From Mesorhizobium temperatum (GTDB lineage Bacteria > Pseudomonadota > Alphaproteobacteria > Rhizobiales > Rhizobiaceae), in the NCBI RefSeq assembly GCF_002284575.1, contig NZ_NPKJ01000060.1, forward strand, positions 48,515 to 112,514: 64,000 bases of DNA, in the 5' to 3' direction. The position numbers and the translations under genes were made by a program. Below are positions 1 to 10,000 of the stretch, piece after piece. Each line of letters opens with the position of its first letter. Position 1 is the first letter of the stretch. The notes beneath the pieces are model-generated. The model was not told where the DNA came from and made no database searches. It worked only from the letters and a program-made list of their open reading frames with translations.

Positions 1-282
1 GAAGCGCAGCACACAAAAGCCCCTCGCCTTCAATTCGGCGTCTCGCTCCCGATCGTAGTTCGGACCCGCATGTTGGCTGCCGTCGATCTCGACGATCAGC
101 CTGGCCTCGACGCAAACGAAATCGGCGATGAATTTGCCGACAGGAGCCTGACGCCGGAATTTGATGCGATCGAGCCTGCGTCCGCGCAGTTCGTGCCACA
201 GGCGGTCCTCCGCCTCTGTTGGCTCGCGGCGCATCGAGGGGGCGAAACGACGTTTGGTCGGAGCGACGGGCTGATGCGGCAT
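1..282 (-). CDS. DUF559 domain protein, partial (N-terminal 94 residues)
   Basis: This reading frame starts at an ATG at 280-282 and runs off the left edge without a stop, so only the N-terminal 94 residues are present. It begins MPHQPVAPTKRRFAPSMRRE. The stretch with EAEDRLWHELRGRRL, KFRRQAPVGKFIADFVC, LIVEIDGSQH and a following run of charged residues is the hallmark of DUF559, a very-short-patch-repair-like endonuclease fold. The D, E and QH residues of the putative nuclease centre are present. The family is common and usually stands alone; its biological role is not established. The identification is firm from motifs, while the nuclease function is inferred from the family fold. Confidence 0.85.
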   Translation of the reverse strand, partial: MPHQPVAPTKRRFAPSMRREPTEAEDRLWHELRGRRLDRIKFRRQAPVGKFIADFVCVEARLIVEIDGSQHAGPNYDRERDAELKARGFCVLRF

Positions 283-380
283 CGGGCGAGATTACCCAGC
301 CTCAGCGCTCCGTCCAACACCATCGTCACGCAAATCGCCGACATTCGAGATTAGCCAAAGCGCGGAATGCCCGGCGCCAT

Positions 381-526
381 CCTTCTCCCCTTGTGGGAGA
401 AGGTGGCCGAGCGAAGCTCGGTCGGATGAGGGGTGTTCCAGCTTGGCACCGACAGCACTCCGGCCAGCACCCCTCAACCGTCTTGGCGCTGCGCGCCAAT
501 CCACCTTCTCCCACAAGGGGAGAAGG
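381..526. repeat. Palindromic intergenic repeat element with 26-bp arms
   Basis: Perfect 26-bp inverted arms lie at 381-406 and 501-526 (arm begins CCTTCTCCCCTTGTGGGAGA). A second internal pair (CACCCCTCA near 470 and GATGAGGGGTG near 427) is nested inside. The whole gap between the DUF559 gene and the EamA gene is filled by this element. It has no coding capacity and resembles the MITE-like palindromes abundant between genes in Mesorhizobium. It could act as a bidirectional transcript end for the two converging or adjacent genes, which is inference. Confidence 0.8.
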
Positions 527-541
527 AAGAAGGGCCGGCGC

Positions 542-1405
542 CTACCGCGCATATCTCTTCGCACCGACCACGCAAAGCACGACGGCAGCAGTGACCGCGA
601 TCATGGCAGGACTGACCTGCTCGTGCAGCAGCGTTGCCGCCAGCCCGAGACCGAAGAAAGGCTGGAGAAGCTGCAGTTGCCCGACCGCAGCGATGCCGCC
701 TTGCGCCAGTCCGCGATACCAGAACACAAAACCGATCAGCATGCTGAACAGCGAGACATAGGCCAAGCCGATCCAGGCGGCCCTGCCGACGTTTTCGAGC
801 GACGGTGGCATGGTGATGAGCGTCAGGGCCAGCATGACCGGCAGCGACAACACCAGCGCCCATGAGATCACCTGCCAGCCGCCAAGTCTGCGGGACAGCG
901 TGGCGCCTTCCGCATAGCCCAGCCCGCACAGGATAATTGCGGCCAGCATCAGCATGTCGCCAAGCGGCGCGGCCGTCACACCTTGCGTCACCGCAAAACC
1001 GGCAACAAGGGCGCTGCCAAGGCACGAAAACAGCCAGAAAGCCGGTTTGGGGCGATCGCCGCCGCGGATGACGCCAAAGATCGCGGTCGCCAGCGGCAAC
1101 AGGCCGACGAAGATGATGGAATGGGCCGAGGTGATGTGCTTGAGCGCCAACGCGGTCAGCAGCGGAAAGCCGACCACGACGCCGAGCGCCACGATGGCCA
1201 GCGACAACAGATCTCGCCGCTCCGGACGCTTCTGGCGAAAAACGAGCAGGAGCGCGAGGCCGAGGATGCCTGCCGTGGCGGCGCGGGCGACGGTTAGGAA
1301 CGCCGGATCGAAATCCATCACCGCCACGCGCGTTGCCGGAAGCGATCCGCTGAAAATCAGCACGCCTACGAATCCACTGATCCAGCCGCCCGCCGTCTTG
1401 TCCAT
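542..1405 (-). CDS. EamA/DMT-family inner-membrane exporter
   Basis: The product has 287 residues and reads as about ten hydrophobic segments in two EamA repeats, the usual 280-300 residue length of drug/metabolite transporters. Recognisable parts are FSGSLPATRVAVMDFDP near the start, the R-A-A-T-AG turn after helix 2, and GQLQLLQPFFGLGLA in helix 9. The start at 1405 (MDKTAGGW) was chosen over an upstream extension because an AGGAG sequence lies 7 bases before it. It is transcribed divergently from the MocR-type regulator at 1512, a pairing common for amine or amino-acid exporters controlled by that regulator. The substrate cannot be read from the sequence. Confidence 0.85.
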   Translation of the reverse strand: MDKTAGGWISGFVGVLIFSGSLPATRVAVMDFDPAFLTVARAATAGILGLALLLVFRQKRPERRDLLSLAIVALGVVVGFPLLTALALKHITSAHSIIFVGLLPLATAIFGVIRGGDRPKPAFWLFSCLGSALVAGFAVTQGVTAAPLGDMLMLAAIILCGLGYAEGATLSRRLGGWQVISWALVLSLPVMLALTLITMPPSLENVGRAAWIGLAYVSLFSMLIGFVFWYRGLAQGGIAAVGQLQLLQPFFGLGLAATLLHEQVSPAMIAVTAAVVLCVVGAKRYAR

Positions 1406-1471
1406 CGCATGCTCCTGATATTCTCGCCCTCTATCGGGCCGGACATATGGCGCCACCAGAGACAATGAGGT

Positions 1472-1489
1472 ACAGTTCGATAAAACTGT
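1472..1489. promoter_or_regulatory. Inverted repeat in the EamA/MocR divergent promoter
   Basis: ACAGTT-N6-AACTGT lies in the 106-bp space between the two divergent genes, 22 bases before the regulator's start. Its position suits an operator for the adjacent MocR-type regulator acting on itself and on the exporter. Many MocR sites are direct repeats, so the assignment is tentative. Confidence 0.45.
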
Positions 1490-1511
1490 CATGGTAGGTT
1501 GAGCAGTACGG

Positions 1512-2915
1512 ATGGACGAGCAGGCGACGGCAAGTGAGGGCAGCGGGACGCTTGTCGAAAGCGTCATGGCGACGATCAGGCACAGGATCGCCGCGCGCAG
1601 CCTGACACCGGGAACACGACTGCCTTCGATCCGGGCTTTCGCGAAAACCATGCAGGTTTCGAAATCCACCGTGGTCGAGGCCTATGAGCGTCTTGCGGCG
1701 GAAGGCATCATCCGCTCGCGTCCAGGTTCGGGCTTTTATGCCGCCGGACCGCTGGCTCCCTTGTCACTGGCCGAGATCGGCCCCAGGGTTGACCGTGCTG
1801 TCGATCCGCTCTGGGTTTCGCGCCAGTCGCTGGAAGCCGGCGACGGCGTGCTCAAGCCCGGCTGCGGCTGGCTGCCTGCGTCGTGGATGCCGGAAGCTGG
1901 ATTGCGCCGGGCCCTGCGGACAATGGCACGCGGCGATGATGTCACGCTGACGGATTACGGCACCCCGCTCGGGCTGCCGCCGCTGCGTCATCTGCTCGCA
2001 CGGCGCATGGCAGGGCACGGCATCGAGGCATCTCCCGACCAGATCATGCTGACGGAATCGGGCACCCAGGCCATCGACCTCCTCTGCCGGTTCCTGCTCG
2101 AGCCGGGCGACACAGTGCTGGTGGACGATCCCTGCTATTTCAACTTCCATGCCCTGTTGCGCGCTCACCGGGCCAAGGTGGTCGGCGTTCCCTATACGCC
2201 TTCGGGACCGGATATCGAGCTGTTCGCGCAGGCGCTGATCGAGCACCGGCCGCGCCTCTACATCACCAATTCCGCGCTCCACAATCCAACGGGTGCAATT
2301 CTGTCGCCGGTCGTCGCCCATCGATTGCTCAAGCTCGCCGACCAATCGGATCTGACGATCATCGAAGACGATATCTTTGCCGACTTCGAACACACGCCTG
2401 CGCCCAGGCTGGCGGCGTTCGACGGTCTTGGTCGCGTCGTCCATATCGGCAGCTTCTCCAAGACGCTTTCGGCGTCGGTGCGCTGCGGCTTCATCGCGGC
2501 TCCGCGCGACTGGATGGAAGGGCTGACCGACCTCAAGATCGCCACGTCCTTCGGCAGCGGCAGGCTTGCCTCCGAACTGGTGCTGACGCTGCTGAAGGAC
2601 GGCAGCTATCGCAAGCACGTGGATTTGCTGCGCACGCGGCTTTCACGCGCCATGGCTGAGACAAGCACTCGCCTGAAGGCGATCGGCATCACGCCTTGGA
2701 TCGACCAGCCGGCCGGCATGTTCTTGTGGTGCAGCCTGCCGGAAGGCGTGGATGCAGCTGAAATGGCCCGCCGCGCCTTGTCGGCCAATGTCGTGCTGGC
2801 GCCCGGCAATGCGTTCAGCCTGTCCCAAACTGCCAGCCGTTTCCTGCGCTTCAACGTCGCGCAGTCGACAGACGAGAGAATTTTCAGGACGCTCGAAGAG
2901 GCGATGTCGCGTTGA
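1512..2915 (+). CDS. MocR/PdxR-type regulator (GntR helix-turn-helix fused to aminotransferase fold)
   Basis: The 467-residue product has a GntR winged helix (residues about 13-80, with LPSIRAFAKTMQVSKSTVVE) joined to a fold-type I aminotransferase domain (about 100-460). The PLP lysine is Lys317 in HIGSFSKTLS, and the NPTG and EDDIF motifs upstream of it are present. Proteins of this design use PLP or an amine as ligand and regulate transporters or vitamin B6 and amine metabolism. It starts 106 bases from the divergent EamA exporter, which is its likely target. Length and domain order are normal for the family. The ligand is unknown. Confidence 0.9.
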   Translation: MDEQATASEGSGTLVESVMATIRHRIAARSLTPGTRLPSIRAFAKTMQVSKSTVVEAYERLAAEGIIRSRPGSGFYAAGPLAPLSLAEIGPRVDRAVDPLWVSRQSLEAGDGVLKPGCGWLPASWMPEAGLRRALRTMARGDDVTLTDYGTPLGLPPLRHLLARRMAGHGIEASPDQIMLTESGTQAIDLLCRFLLEPGDTVLVDDPCYFNFHALLRAHRAKVVGVPYTPSGPDIELFAQALIEHRPRLYITNSALHNPTGAILSPVVAHRLLKLADQSDLTIIEDDIFADFEHTPAPRLAAFDGLGRVVHIGSFSKTLSASVRCGFIAAPRDWMEGLTDLKIATSFGSGRLASELVLTLLKDGSYRKHVDLLRTRLSRAMAETSTRLKAIGITPWIDQPAGMFLWCSLPEGVDAAEMARRALSANVVLAPGNAFSLSQTASRFLRFNVAQSTDERIFRTLEEAMSR

Positions 2916-2956
2916 TTTTTGCTGTCACGAAAATGCAGGCCTTGGCGCTTCGCCCC

Positions 2957-3457
2957 TCACGCCCCTGCCCGCCTGCGCCGCCGCTCATAGAGCATAACCA
3001 GCGTTTCGGCGGTCAGCGCCGGCTTCTGCTCACCTTCGATCTCGACGATGTTGGCGGCCTTCATCAGATACTGGCCGGGGCCTTTGTCCTCCATGGACAA
3101 AAGCGTGATGCGCAGCCTGATGCGCGCACCGGCCCTGACCGGCGCCAGGAATCTCACCTTGTCGAAGCCATAGTTGAAGACGGCTTGCGTGTTTTCGGGC
3201 ACGATGCCCATGTCGAGCGCCAGCGCGCCGATGATCGACAGCGTTAGATAGCCATGCGCGATGGTGGCGCGGAACGGGCTCTGCCGCTTCGCCCGCTCTG
3301 GATCGACATGGATCCATTGGCGGTCGCCCGTGCATTCGGCGAACTGGTCGATGCGGCTCTGGTCGACCGTCGTCCACTCCGACACGCCAAGCTCCTGCCC
3401 TGTCATCGTCCTGAGCTGCTCGTAGGTCGGCGGCGTCCTCAGCCGTGTTTGCGTCAT
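2957..3457 (-). CDS. MaoC/NodN-like (R)-specific hydratase
   Basis: The 166-residue product is a single hot-dog-fold MaoC domain. The catalytic Asp-His pair sits in CTGDRQWIHVDPERA (Asp45, His50), followed by the conserved TIAHGYLTLS helix. Such enzymes hydrate enoyl-CoA to (R)-3-hydroxyacyl-CoA, and members of this length close to NodN are common in rhizobia. It converges with the MocR gene and lies upstream of the phasin-like gene on the same strand, though separated by about 245 bases. A link to polyhydroxyalkanoate precursor supply is possible given the phasin-like neighbour, but this is inference; NodN itself has no proven substrate. Confidence 0.85.
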   Translation of the reverse strand: MTQTRLRTPPTYEQLRTMTGQELGVSEWTTVDQSRIDQFAECTGDRQWIHVDPERAKRQSPFRATIAHGYLTLSIIGALALDMGIVPENTQAVFNYGFDKVRFLAPVRAGARIRLRITLLSMEDKGPGQYLMKAANIVEIEGEQKPALTAETLVMLYERRRRRAGA

Positions 3458-3703
3458 TCCTGCTTTCCCGATCGCTTGCCCTGCCTCCGGACCACGAACC
3501 GGCCGCCTCTGTCAATTCGCTCCGCACCTTCCGCTGCGGTATCCCAGACCGGATCGCGTCGGTGCCTGTGTCCAGCGCCGGAAACTGGTTCATCCGAGCC
3601 AGAGAAACTTTGTGCGCCTCGCCAGGGCCAAGGACCAACAATACGGCTTTCAGGAGCCGGAAATGACGGGAGAAAAGTCCGCCTGCTTTGGCTTGGGAAC
3701 AGC

Positions 3704-4132
3704 TTACTTCTTATCGTAGCTGCTGCGGATTTCCTCCATCGCCTCCTTGATGCGGTCGCGCAGGATCTCGACCGATTCGGTGCCGGATTTCCTGGTCAGT
3801 TCGGCCACCTCGCCGGCATTCTTCAAGGCGGTCTCGAAGGATTTCCTGGCGAACGCGGCTTGCTTGGCCATCAACTCCCGAGGATCGCCCGGCGCCCTGT
3901 AGCTCTGCGCCATATCGGCGATTTCGTGCAGCGTGTCCTGCAGCATCTCGCGTTGCCTGGATAGCAGCGACGACGCTCCGGCGGCGCTCGCCCTGGCCGA
4001 CTTTTCCAGTGCCTCGAGGTTCTTGCGATGGTGGTTGAGGATCGCCTCGACATCGACGTTCGGCAGCTTCAGGTCGCGGCCGAACCTGCCGAAAATGTCC
4101 ATGAAGGTGTCGGATTCCGGTCGCTTTGCCAT
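3704..4132 (-). CDS. Phasin-family granule-associated protein
   Basis: The 142-residue product is almost wholly helical and charged, with the phasin_2 pattern: FGRDLKLPNVDVEAILNHHR, then a long amphipathic helix with NLEALEKSARASAAGASSLL and FETALKNAGEVAELTRKS. It ends in RIKEAMEEIRSSYDKK. The start at 4132 is preceded by GGGAGA and removes a poorly supported N-terminal extension. Phasins coat polyhydroxyalkanoate granules in the cytoplasm and limit their size. No PHA polymerase gene is in the window. Next to it downstream is a broken DUF445 fragment. Confidence 0.8.
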   Translation of the reverse strand: MAKRPESDTFMDIFGRFGRDLKLPNVDVEAILNHHRKNLEALEKSARASAAGASSLLSRQREMLQDTLHEIADMAQSYRAPGDPRELMAKQAAFARKSFETALKNAGEVAELTRKSGTESVEILRDRIKEAMEEIRSSYDKK

Positions 4133-4228
4133 GGTGGCGTCTCCCCTGTTGCTGCGAATGCGGCAGCTGAAGAGAACAATAGGGCACTGGAGCCTCACGG
4201 TCCAATCGGAGGCGCAATACATCGCGCC

Positions 4229-4393
4229 TCAGCCGACGAGGAACAGCCGTTCCGCGGTATGGAGCACGACGCCGGCAATGCCGCCGATGACCATGCCGTT
4301 GAAGCGAATATATTGCAGGTCTCTGCCGATGTTCATCTCGATCAGCCTGGTGAGCTGGGCAAGGTCCCAGCGCTTGACCTGATCGGCGGCGTG
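4229..4393 (-). pseudogene. C-terminal fragment of a DUF445 membrane-protein gene
   Basis: The minus strand encodes 54 residues ending at a TGA at 4229-4231, including QVKRWDLAQLTRLIEMNIGR then DLQYIRFNGMVIGGIAG. This matches the C-terminal end of DUF445 proteins; the intact copy at 5161-6453 ends with the equivalent WDTKALSDRLELVVGSDLQY and RMNGTIVGALVG. A stop codon at 4394-4396, which is also the stop of the next gene, cuts the frame off. The missing N-terminal part of the same kind of gene lies in the same orientation at 11062-11277. Together they are read as one interrupted gene. Confidence 0.85.
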
Positions 4394-5017
4394 TCAGTCG
4401 CTAGAGGGTCTTCGGATTCGATTCGTCCGATTGGCTGGCGCTTGCATTTCGGGGCTGGAGCCGGACAGCTGCCTGACGACGAACGCGTAGAAGAGGAGGG
4501 ATGAGGCCGATCCCGCCCATCGGCCCCTTGTCAATTGCAGAATTCCAAGGCCGCCAAAGACGAGCGCAATAAATGGATTCTTGAGAATTCGTAGCGCACC
4601 GAACGCATTCCAGAAGTTTTCGGTGGCGGGACCCAATCCATGGCCTCGCGTCGCCCGATAGGCGGCCAGACCCAACAGGCCGACTACGGTCGCTCTGCCC
4701 CCCTCCAACGCGGGGTTCCTGTCGTCCGCCTTGTTTCTACTCGGAGCGGGCGGCCCTCGGCGAGGCGGCGGCGAAAATGTCTCCTGCAGGTCGAACACTT
4801 CGCCATCGGCCGCAATTTTGCGAATCGAGGGCAAATCCGTCTTGTGCTCGATGATAAAGCTTCCGGTCATCGGGTTCGCCCTCAAACCGGCAATCTCCGG
4901 ATAGTTCGAGAGCTTCTCGATTGCCGAGCGGAAATAGGAGATGTCGCCGCGGAAATCGGAAACTTTCACCCGAAGGCGCCCCGACATGGTGTGTTCGACT
5001 GTCGCTTTGGGAAGCAT
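4394..5017 (-). CDS. HMA-like domain membrane protein (no CXXC)
   Basis: The 207-residue product opens with an HMA-like ferredoxin-fold module (VEHTMSGRLRVKVSDFRGDI to about residue 75, then MTGSFIIEHKTD), a proline-rich linker, and two hydrophobic segments near the C-terminus (TVVGLLGLAAYRA and NPFIALVFGGLGILQL). The CXXC metal-binding pair of true HMA domains is absent. The same H-x-x-x-GRxRxK signature recurs in the protein at 6562 and at the N-terminus of the P-type ATPase at 7064, so the three probably act together at the membrane. The ATG at 5017 is chosen for domain alignment; longer starts exist up to 5191. Function unknown. Confidence 0.7.
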   Translation of the reverse strand: MLPKATVEHTMSGRLRVKVSDFRGDISYFRSAIEKLSNYPEIAGLRANPMTGSFIIEHKTDLPSIRKIAADGEVFDLQETFSPPPRRGPPAPSRNKADDRNPALEGGRATVVGLLGLAAYRATRGHGLGPATENFWNAFGALRILKNPFIALVFGGLGILQLTRGRWAGSASSLLFYAFVVRQLSGSSPEMQAPANRTNRIRRPSSD

Positions 5018-5160
5018 GACTCGCCTGCTCGTTGGAACCCTGTTTGCGCCCCGATGCCAGCTGGTCTTTTCGCCGCACTCCTTTGTATTGCCTTCAGCCT
5101 CGCATATCGAGGAGTCTTGCACCAGAGCACTCTGCTCACTGATTATACAGGAGTCTCGGT

Positions 5161-6453
5161 ATGCCGGCAGATTCGTCCTCTCCGCTTTCAATCTCCGAAC
5201 AAGCTACTGACGCGAGCGCCGGGGACGACCAAATCGCCATCCGGCGCCAGCGTCGCAACCGCGCCTTCGCTAACGGTCTCCTTGGCTCAATGGCAGCAAT
5301 CGTGGTAGGCACGCATTGGGTCGATAATCCGGGCTTCGCCACATTGCTGCTGCGGTCAGGCGCCGAGGCTGGCCTGGTCGGGGGGCTGGCGGACTGGTTT
5401 GCCGTCACAGCGCTGTTTCGCCACCCTTTAGGTGTCCCGATTCCGCATACCGCTATCATCCCGAATAGCAGGGATCGCATTGCCACAACACTTGGGCGCT
5501 TCATCGAGCGGCATTTCCTCACGGCGGACACTGTCCTTGCCAAGTTGCGCAGTGTTGGTGTCGGGCACCGCTTCGCCACCTGGATTGCTCTTCCTTCCAG
5601 TGCCGATGCGATCGCCGATACGATCGTGGACGCACTACCATACCTGATCCGATCCGCGGGAAGCCCGGACCTGCTGAATTTCGCCCATCGCACGCTTGGC
5701 GAGCAGCTTCGGCAAGCCGACTTTACGCCTGTCCTCGGCCGCGTTCTTCATGCGCTGACGGTCAGCGGAGAAGCCGACGTCGTATTCGACCGCGCCATCC
5801 AAGTTGCCGAAAAATTACTCCAGGAGAACAGCGGCCAGATCGAAAAACTTGTGCAGGAACGCAGTCGCTGGTGGATTCCGAAAGCCATAGACCGTCGGAT
5901 AGCTGCTGCGCTTATTTCAGGTGTGATCGAAGTATTGCACAAGCTGCAGGAACCTGAAGGTGACGCGCGGCTGAAATTCCGGAAAGCAATTTTGGACCTT
6001 ATTCACACCCTGCAAACGTCTCCCGAGCAGCGGGAGCAGATAAATGCAGCCAAAAACCGTTTGCTCGAGCATCCCGGCATTCAGGCATGGCTCGGTTCAA
6101 TCTGGACCGACCTGTCAGAGCTTGCTCTACAGGATTTGCAAACGCCCTCGTCGAAGACGCGCGCCAGCCTTCAGCGTGGGCTTTCCCTGTTCGGACAGGC
6201 GCTTGCAACCGATGAGGCAATGCAGAAACACCTCGACTCTGCGCTGGAACGCTTGGCGCTTTATGTCGTCACGTGGCGCGGCGAGATCAGCTCCTTCTTC
6301 AGCGACGTCGTCAGGAACTGGGACACGAAAGCTCTATCGGACCGCCTCGAACTGGTTGTCGGGAGCGATCTCCAATACATCCGCATGAATGGAACCATCG
6401 TAGGCGCGCTCGTCGGATGCCTCCTCTATCTCGGAACATGGGCGATTTCCTAA
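5161..6453 (+). CDS. DUF445 family membrane protein (intact copy)
   Basis: The 430-residue product has an N-terminal hydrophobic helix (GLLGSMAAIVVGTHWV), the strongly conserved GGLADWFAVTALFRHPLGVP motif near residue 75-95, a long helical middle, and a C-terminal hydrophobic hairpin (MNGTIVGALVGCLLYLGTW). This is the standard DUF445 (YjiN-like) architecture and length. CAGGAG lies 9 bases before the ATG. It is divergent from the HMA-like gene at 4394 and precedes a second HMA-like gene by about 110 bases. It is a diverged relative of the broken resident gene around it, in opposite orientation. The family has no established biochemical role. Confidence 0.85.
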   Translation: MPADSSSPLSISEQATDASAGDDQIAIRRQRRNRAFANGLLGSMAAIVVGTHWVDNPGFATLLLRSGAEAGLVGGLADWFAVTALFRHPLGVPIPHTAIIPNSRDRIATTLGRFIERHFLTADTVLAKLRSVGVGHRFATWIALPSSADAIADTIVDALPYLIRSAGSPDLLNFAHRTLGEQLRQADFTPVLGRVLHALTVSGEADVVFDRAIQVAEKLLQENSGQIEKLVQERSRWWIPKAIDRRIAAALISGVIEVLHKLQEPEGDARLKFRKAILDLIHTLQTSPEQREQINAAKNRLLEHPGIQAWLGSIWTDLSELALQDLQTPSSKTRASLQRGLSLFGQALATDEAMQKHLDSALERLALYVVTWRGEISSFFSDVVRNWDTKALSDRLELVVGSDLQYIRMNGTIVGALVGCLLYLGTWAIS

Positions 6454-6561
6454 GAAATCGCGCCGCCCAGCAAAGCCTGCGACTGTCATCAAGCTTTTGT
6501 GAAAATCTCCTATCTCGCTCGCGAATGGTCGCCTTGGCGGCACGAAAGTGAGCGAATCGAG

Positions 6562-7050
6562 ATGCATCTTCAAAAAACCGCCCGTGTTGTTCACCGCACA
6601 GCGGGCCGTCTACGGATCAAAATTCCGGCTGCGCGCTATCAGGTCGCGTTTTTCGCCAATCTGCAGCGAGAGCTTCTCGGCGCGGAGGGCATATCTAGCG
6701 TCACCGTCAATCCCACGGCCGCAAGCCTGGTGATCGTGCACGATAGTAGTATCGATCCGTTGGCTGCCTGCCGCGGCATTCCGTATCTGACGGTCGAATC
6801 GACTCTCTATCCGCTCGTCGTGACGAATGGTCGGGCTGAGGGTATGAGCGGGCGCGAACTGGACCTGGTGTTCCTGCTGGCAAAGTTTCTGCCTCTCGTC
6901 TTCGCGAGGCATCCTGCTGCCCAACTGGCAGAGGTCCTGGCCGAACCGGTACTTCGTGCGGTTGTCGGCACCATGATGCGGCCTCAGTCGCATCGATCGT
7001 CGACTGTGGCGCATGAGCAAGCCGAAGAACCTATGCCGATTGCAGCGTAA
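6562..7050 (+). CDS. HMA-like domain membrane protein (no CXXC), second copy
   Basis: The 162-residue product starts with an HMA-like module: ARVVHRTAGRLRIKIPAARY, then ISSVTVNPTAASLVIVHDSS. No cysteine pair is present. A hydrophobic stretch follows at about residues 100-120 (ELDLVFLLAKFLPLVFA) and again near AEVLAEPVLRAVVG. It faces the P-type ATPase gene tail to tail, with 13 bases between them, and follows the DUF445 gene on the same strand. The ATG at 6562 is preferred for domain position; an upstream ATG at 6499 would add 21 unconserved residues. Neither start has a strong ribosome binding site. Function unknown. Confidence 0.7.
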   Translation: MHLQKTARVVHRTAGRLRIKIPAARYQVAFFANLQRELLGAEGISSVTVNPTAASLVIVHDSSIDPLAACRGIPYLTVESTLYPLVVTNGRAEGMSGRELDLVFLLAKFLPLVFARHPAAQLAEVLAEPVLRAVVGTMMRPQSHRSSTVAHEQAEEPMPIAA

Positions 7051-7063
7051 GGCCGGGGTGCAA

Positions 7064-10000
7064 TTACACCGGTGCCGGAAGGTTCGTCTGCTCCTTCGCG
7101 CGCGTCCAGACCAACTCGCCATCGACGGTTTCATGTCGCGATTTCATCCATTCCATTGCCAGGAAGGGAAGAGTTCCGCCGGCGAGGGTAATGATGGCGT
7201 CTGTTCCGGTAATCGGTGCTATCCCGAGAAGCCTTCTGAAAAACGGTATTAAGAGGCAGCCGGCCTGAACGGCCATCGACCCCCCAATGATCAGGGAGAG
7301 CGCGCGATTGGGCGGTCGCGGGCTGCGATCAAAGATGCTGTGCCTATCGGAACGCGATGTGATGGCATGAAGAAGCTGGGCCATCACCAGGCTTTCGAAA
7401 GTCATGGTCCTCGTGATTGGAGAATCCAATCCATAACGCGTGGCGCCGAGAAGGCTCACCGCCATCGCTCCACCGCTTATGATCGCAGATTGAGCGGCAA
7501 GCCGCCCGATTTCACCACGCCGCAATATCGCCGTGTGGTCTTCTTTCGGTGCCTGCCGAAGAATGTCGGGTTCAGGCGCTTCCATCGCCAGTCCGATGCC
7601 AGGCAGCACGTCCGAGATCAGGTTTATCCAGAGGAGCTGCATCGGCGAGAGCGGTGCTCCGATGCCGACCGAAATACCCGCCAGAACCAGCAGCACCTCG
7701 CTGAGGTTAGTGCTGACCAGGTAGCGAATGGTCTTCCGAATGTTGCGGTGGGTCGTGCGGCCTGTTTCGATGGCGGTGGCGAGACCGCCGAGACCACCGG
7801 TGTGGATGATGACATCCGCGATTTCCCTCGCGGCATTCAAGCTCTGCTGCTGGCCGATCGCAACGCCCACGTCTGCAGCCTTCAACGCCGGGCCGTCATT
7901 CACTCCGTCACCAACCATTGCTACGGTTACACCTGCTTCCTGAAGGGAGCGAACGATTTGCAGCTTTTGCGCCGGGCTGACCCGACTGAACGCATGCGCG
8001 CGCCGAGCGGTCTGGGCAAGCTCGCCCGACGACATTTCTTCGAGGTCCGCGCCATCGACAATCTCCACCTCGCCTCGACCGTTCAGCCCGATAAGCTCGC
8101 TGACGGCAGCTGCCGTTGCCTTCTGATCGCCCGTGAGCATAATCGTCTGAATGCCGGCCTCGTGCAGTTGGCTCATCAGTTCGCTGCTACCCGGACGCAC
8201 CTGATCAGCCATCCCAACCAGCCCGAGCCAGGCAAGATCCCGACCATCATGCCCATTCGGCTTGGAACCTGTGGCCTGTCCACGCGCGACGCCCAGTACG
8301 CGAAGAGCCTGAGATGCCATTTCGAGATTTACTTTCCCGATGGCGGCGCGCCGCTCCGGAGTGAGTTCTCGCTCGGTACCGTCCGGCAAGATTTCGATGC
8401 GGCAACGCGCCAGGACCTCCTTCGGGCTCCCTTTCATGGCGGTCAGCGTCCCATCTTCCATTGCATGTTGCGTTACCATGAAGCGATACGTTTCGCTCCT
8501 GCGCTGAACCGATATCCGTGCAAAGCGCTTACGCAGAGATGCAACGTCCACGCCACCGTCGAGAGCGGCCTGGACGAGGCAGCCGTCGGTAGGCGAGCCG
8601 TTCAAACGCAATCCTTCTTCCGTCTGAACAATCTCGGCATCGTTGCACAGGCAGCACACTTCCAGCAGATTGCGCAACGCGTTCTGCTCGCGCCCATCCC
8701 TATTGATCAAGTAGGCATTGTCGCCAATCCTGATCGTATCGACATCGATGTGGCCGAGGGTCAGCGTTCCCGTCTTGTCGAAGCAAACAACCCGCGCTGC
8801 CGCAAGCGTCTCGACGGCATCCAGCTTGCGGATCAGAACACCTTCACGACGCAGTTTCTCGATGCCAAGAGCAAAGGTGGTCGTCGCCACCATCGGCAGA
8901 CCTTCAGGGACTGCTGCGACGGCAACGGACATCGCCGAGCGGCCCATCTGGAGAAGACCGATGCCGCGCAGCCAGCCTAGAGAGAAAAGGAATGCGCAAG
9001 TGCCCAATGTCAGCCAGCCGAGCCGCTGTCCGAGGTTCTTGAGCTCCTTTTGGAGCGGCGTTTCAGGGACGAACGTTGCACCGACCAGCCGCTGTATTCG
9101 TCCCGCTTGCGTGAGCGAACCTGTTGCCACCACGATCGCCCGCCCGCTGCCTCCAGTCACGATTGTTCCGCGATAGATCATGTTTGAACGGGACCCAAGA
9201 GGCACGTTCACCCGTTCGATAGCACCCACAGTCTTCTGAATGGGTGCGCTTTCGCCCGTCAGCAGGGCTTCACTAATGGTCAAAGCCTCCTCACTCAGTA
9301 GACGCGCATCGGCCGGGACAACGTCTCCGCGTTGCACCGTAAGAACGTCCCCAGGAACGACCTCCCGAACTGGGACAGTGGCAATGACGCCTTCGCGCAT
9401 AATCTGGGCGGTTTGGGGCCCCTTCGCTCCCAAACTTTGGATCGTCCGTTCCGCACGGCTTTCGGTTTGGTAGCCGATGACAGCGTTCAAGCCGACAACT
9501 GCGAGAATCACGGCGGCTTCGAATGCGCCGCCAGTGAGAATGGAGACCGATGCGGCACCAAGAAGCATCGCGACCGGCAAGCTTTGAAATTGGTCCGCAA
9601 GAATGCTCGCGCGCGACCGTGGCTGAATGTTTTCGAGGATGTTGGGGCCGGTGCTTGCCAACCGCCGCAGAGCTTCACCTCCTGGCAGGCCGGCGTCTGC
9701 CGAAGCCTCCAGCTTGAAACACGATTGATTTGGCGAAAGCGTATGCCACTCCGGCCCGGCATCGGGCATCTCGCCCGGTGCGATGATCTCACCTCGCAAT
9801 AAAGCTGCGAGATAGTCGATGATGGAATCAAGGCCTGACGTCACGTCAAATTGGACGACGACATTTCCGGTCAGATCGCTGGCGGTGATGCTGGACACGC
9901 CAGGCGCCGCGTAGCCTCCCCGCTCCAGCAGAGTCTTGACTGAACTTGAGCCTTGCAATCCGCCGATTTTCAGCCTGGCCCGACCCGGGACTGATGTATG

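Noticed and set aside
3458..3703. Short open frames between the MaoC-like and phasin-like genes.
   Set aside because: None has a ribosome binding site, a recognisable motif or protein-like composition.
7340..8980. A 546-codon plus-strand open frame opposite the P-type ATPase.
   Set aside because: It lies entirely under conserved ATPase motifs and its translation has no protein-like features.
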